Shown here one piece after another: positions 63,201-64,000 of a stretch of DNA of 64,000 bases. Positions within the stretch are counted from its first letter, which is position 1. Every line of letters starts with the position of its first letter. The stretch is taken from the NCBI GenBank assembly GCA_963680875.1, contig OY804578.1, forward strand, positions 3,596,001 to 3,660,000, read 5' to 3'. Below the pieces are notes generated by a model. That model saw nothing but the letters and a program-made list of their open reading frames with translations, was not told the origin of the DNA and made no database searches. A program made the translations under genes and the position numbers. The DNA comes from Bathymodiolus brooksi. Lineage: Eukaryota; Mollusca; Bivalvia; Mytilida; Modiolidae.

Positions 63201-63325
63201 GATCTCCTGTACCACAGACAATCACAACAATAAACAGAAGACTTGGTTTTGAGTTTCAGTTGTTTGACTACTGGGTTAAAATTCTTATCTCCTGTACCAC
63301 AGACAATCACAACAATAAACAGAAG
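60260..63325. repeat. 85-bp satellite-like array, 36 copies, in transporter intron 1
   Basis: The unit runs acttggttttgagtttcagt, cgtttgactactgggttaat, attctgatctcctgtactac, agacaatcacaacaataaac and agaag. A block of 13 units is duplicated: 60950-62056 and 62057-63160 share the same private variants at an offset of about 1,106 bp. The array ends 80 bp before exon 2. Confidence 0.97.
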
Positions 63326-63405
63326 CTATGACTAACTCATAATATATTGACAAAATATGCCAAGTAAATGTTTATGTTAATATAAGAACATTTTATCATT
63401 TGAAG

Positions 63406-63519
63406 GTTTTGATGGCTGTTCAGGCATTATGTTTCTCAAATTTCAAGATAAATATAAAACGTCGACAGCAATTACAGCATGGCTTGGATCACTGGCAACA
63501 GCTTTAAGATTGTTACTTG
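63406..63519 (+). CDS. Monocarboxylate-transporter-like protein (SLC16/MCT), exon 2
   Basis: The acceptor tttatcatttgaag and donor ctt-g|gtaagc bound 114 bp, phase 1 at both ends, which fits exon 1 exactly. With the g from exon 1 the first codon is Gly, then F-D-G-C-S-G-I-M-F-L-K-F-Q-D-K-Y, then T-A-W-L-G-S-L-A-T-A-L-R-L-L-L. In MCT proteins the stretch after helix 1 has G..FGVFF..F...F, followed by (T/S)(A/S)W(I/L).S at the start of helix 2, and this exon matches that layout. The rest of the protein lies right of the window. The intron of 8,121 bp is the longest seen here. Confidence 0.82.
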
Positions 63520-64000
63520 GTAAGCATGAACTAACATAGAAATCTAAGATCTATTTATTTACTCTTGTGTACTAATTAGATGTGAAATAAAGTTAAAATA
63601 CCAATGAGTGAGGGAATTATAAGAACTAAACTAAAATCAATATCTGGATTTCTGAATCTATTATCACAATACCGATAGGCAAAACAGTGCAGCTGAAAGC
63701 CAACTCAATTCAATGTATAACCGCCATGAAAGCCAGTCCCATCTTTCAGCATAACTCATTGCATTAACTCCACAAAAGTCATAAATTATATTTCATTCCA
63801 ATCCAATTTATTGTATAGGCATATATATAATATAGCAAAAAGGCAAGATTTAAGCGACCATCAAGTCGAACCCTGGCCGAAGAGATTATCCATAAGCAAA
63901 GCAAGACAACAGCGGTATAAACATACATACATGACCTTCTTCAAAAGTCGTTGGTGCCGCTAGGATTTAGGAAAGGGTTAATCATATCCTGTTTCACTTA
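63520..64000. other. Start of transporter intron 2
   Basis: AT-rich intron sequence. No further exon with splice signals is seen before the window ends. The part after about 63790 looks like a dispersed repeat but is not identified. Confidence 0.5.

Overview
The window is eukaryotic, AT-rich, and almost certainly from a mollusc, most likely a bivalve of the mussel type. The evidence is intron-containing genes, non-LTR retrotransposon fragments, tRNA-headed SINEs and dispersed repeats of a kind I recall from mussel genomes. The organism call rests on memory and was not checked by a search. About three quarters of the 64 kb (roughly 49 kb summed from the array boundaries) is tandem repeat, in about 19 arrays of which most have unrelated units. 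Nearly every long open frame in the window is a by-product of such an array.

Two real genes are visible, both on the + strand. Gene 1 is the 3' part of a HECT-type E3 ubiquitin ligase gene. Five exons fit together in phase: 7247-7282, 12768-12856, 16037-16249, 17501-17611 and 20704-21761. The last exon carries a complete HECT domain with its catalytic cysteine and the stop codon. The 5' part lies left of the window or is hidden by the 51-bp array at 1-6711. Gene 2 starts at 55062 and is the 5' part of a monocarboxylate-transporter-like (SLC16/MCT) gene. Exon 1 is 55062-55284 and exon 2 is 63406-63519; they join in phase across an 8.1-kb intron made mostly of three arrays. It continues past the right edge.

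Layout: 1-6711 51-bp array; 6825-7148 28-bp array; 7247-12856 first two HECT-gene exons with a degraded SINE, a 36-bp array and a 49-bp array that runs into the second exon; 13118-15990 retroelement pieces, a 5'-truncated L1-like LINE between long direct repeats, a 38-bp array and a SINE-like repeat; 16037-17611 two exons around a 21-bp array; 17710-20550 two copies of an RT-encoding retroelement in opposite orientation; 20704-21761 HECT exon; 22164-23583 a terminal-inverted-repeat element; 23890-34470 a 10.6-kb array with a 32-bp unit; 34591-34984 a SINE; 35179-49270 a 14.1-kb array with a 30-bp unit; 49330-54020 LINE and retroelement remnants, a fold-back sequence and smaller arrays; 55062 to the end the transporter gene.

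The most interesting signals are these. (i) One RT-encoding retroelement is present in at least seven fragments, and in three of them a different internal segment has become a minisatellite. (ii) The 49-bp array appears to be an amplified 3' splice site of the HECT gene, giving about 84 tandem units, most with an acceptor, directly before an exon. (iii) A 1.4-kb terminal-inverted-repeat element has a clean 9-bp target duplication. (iv) A truncated LINE is flanked by direct repeats of about 155 bp.
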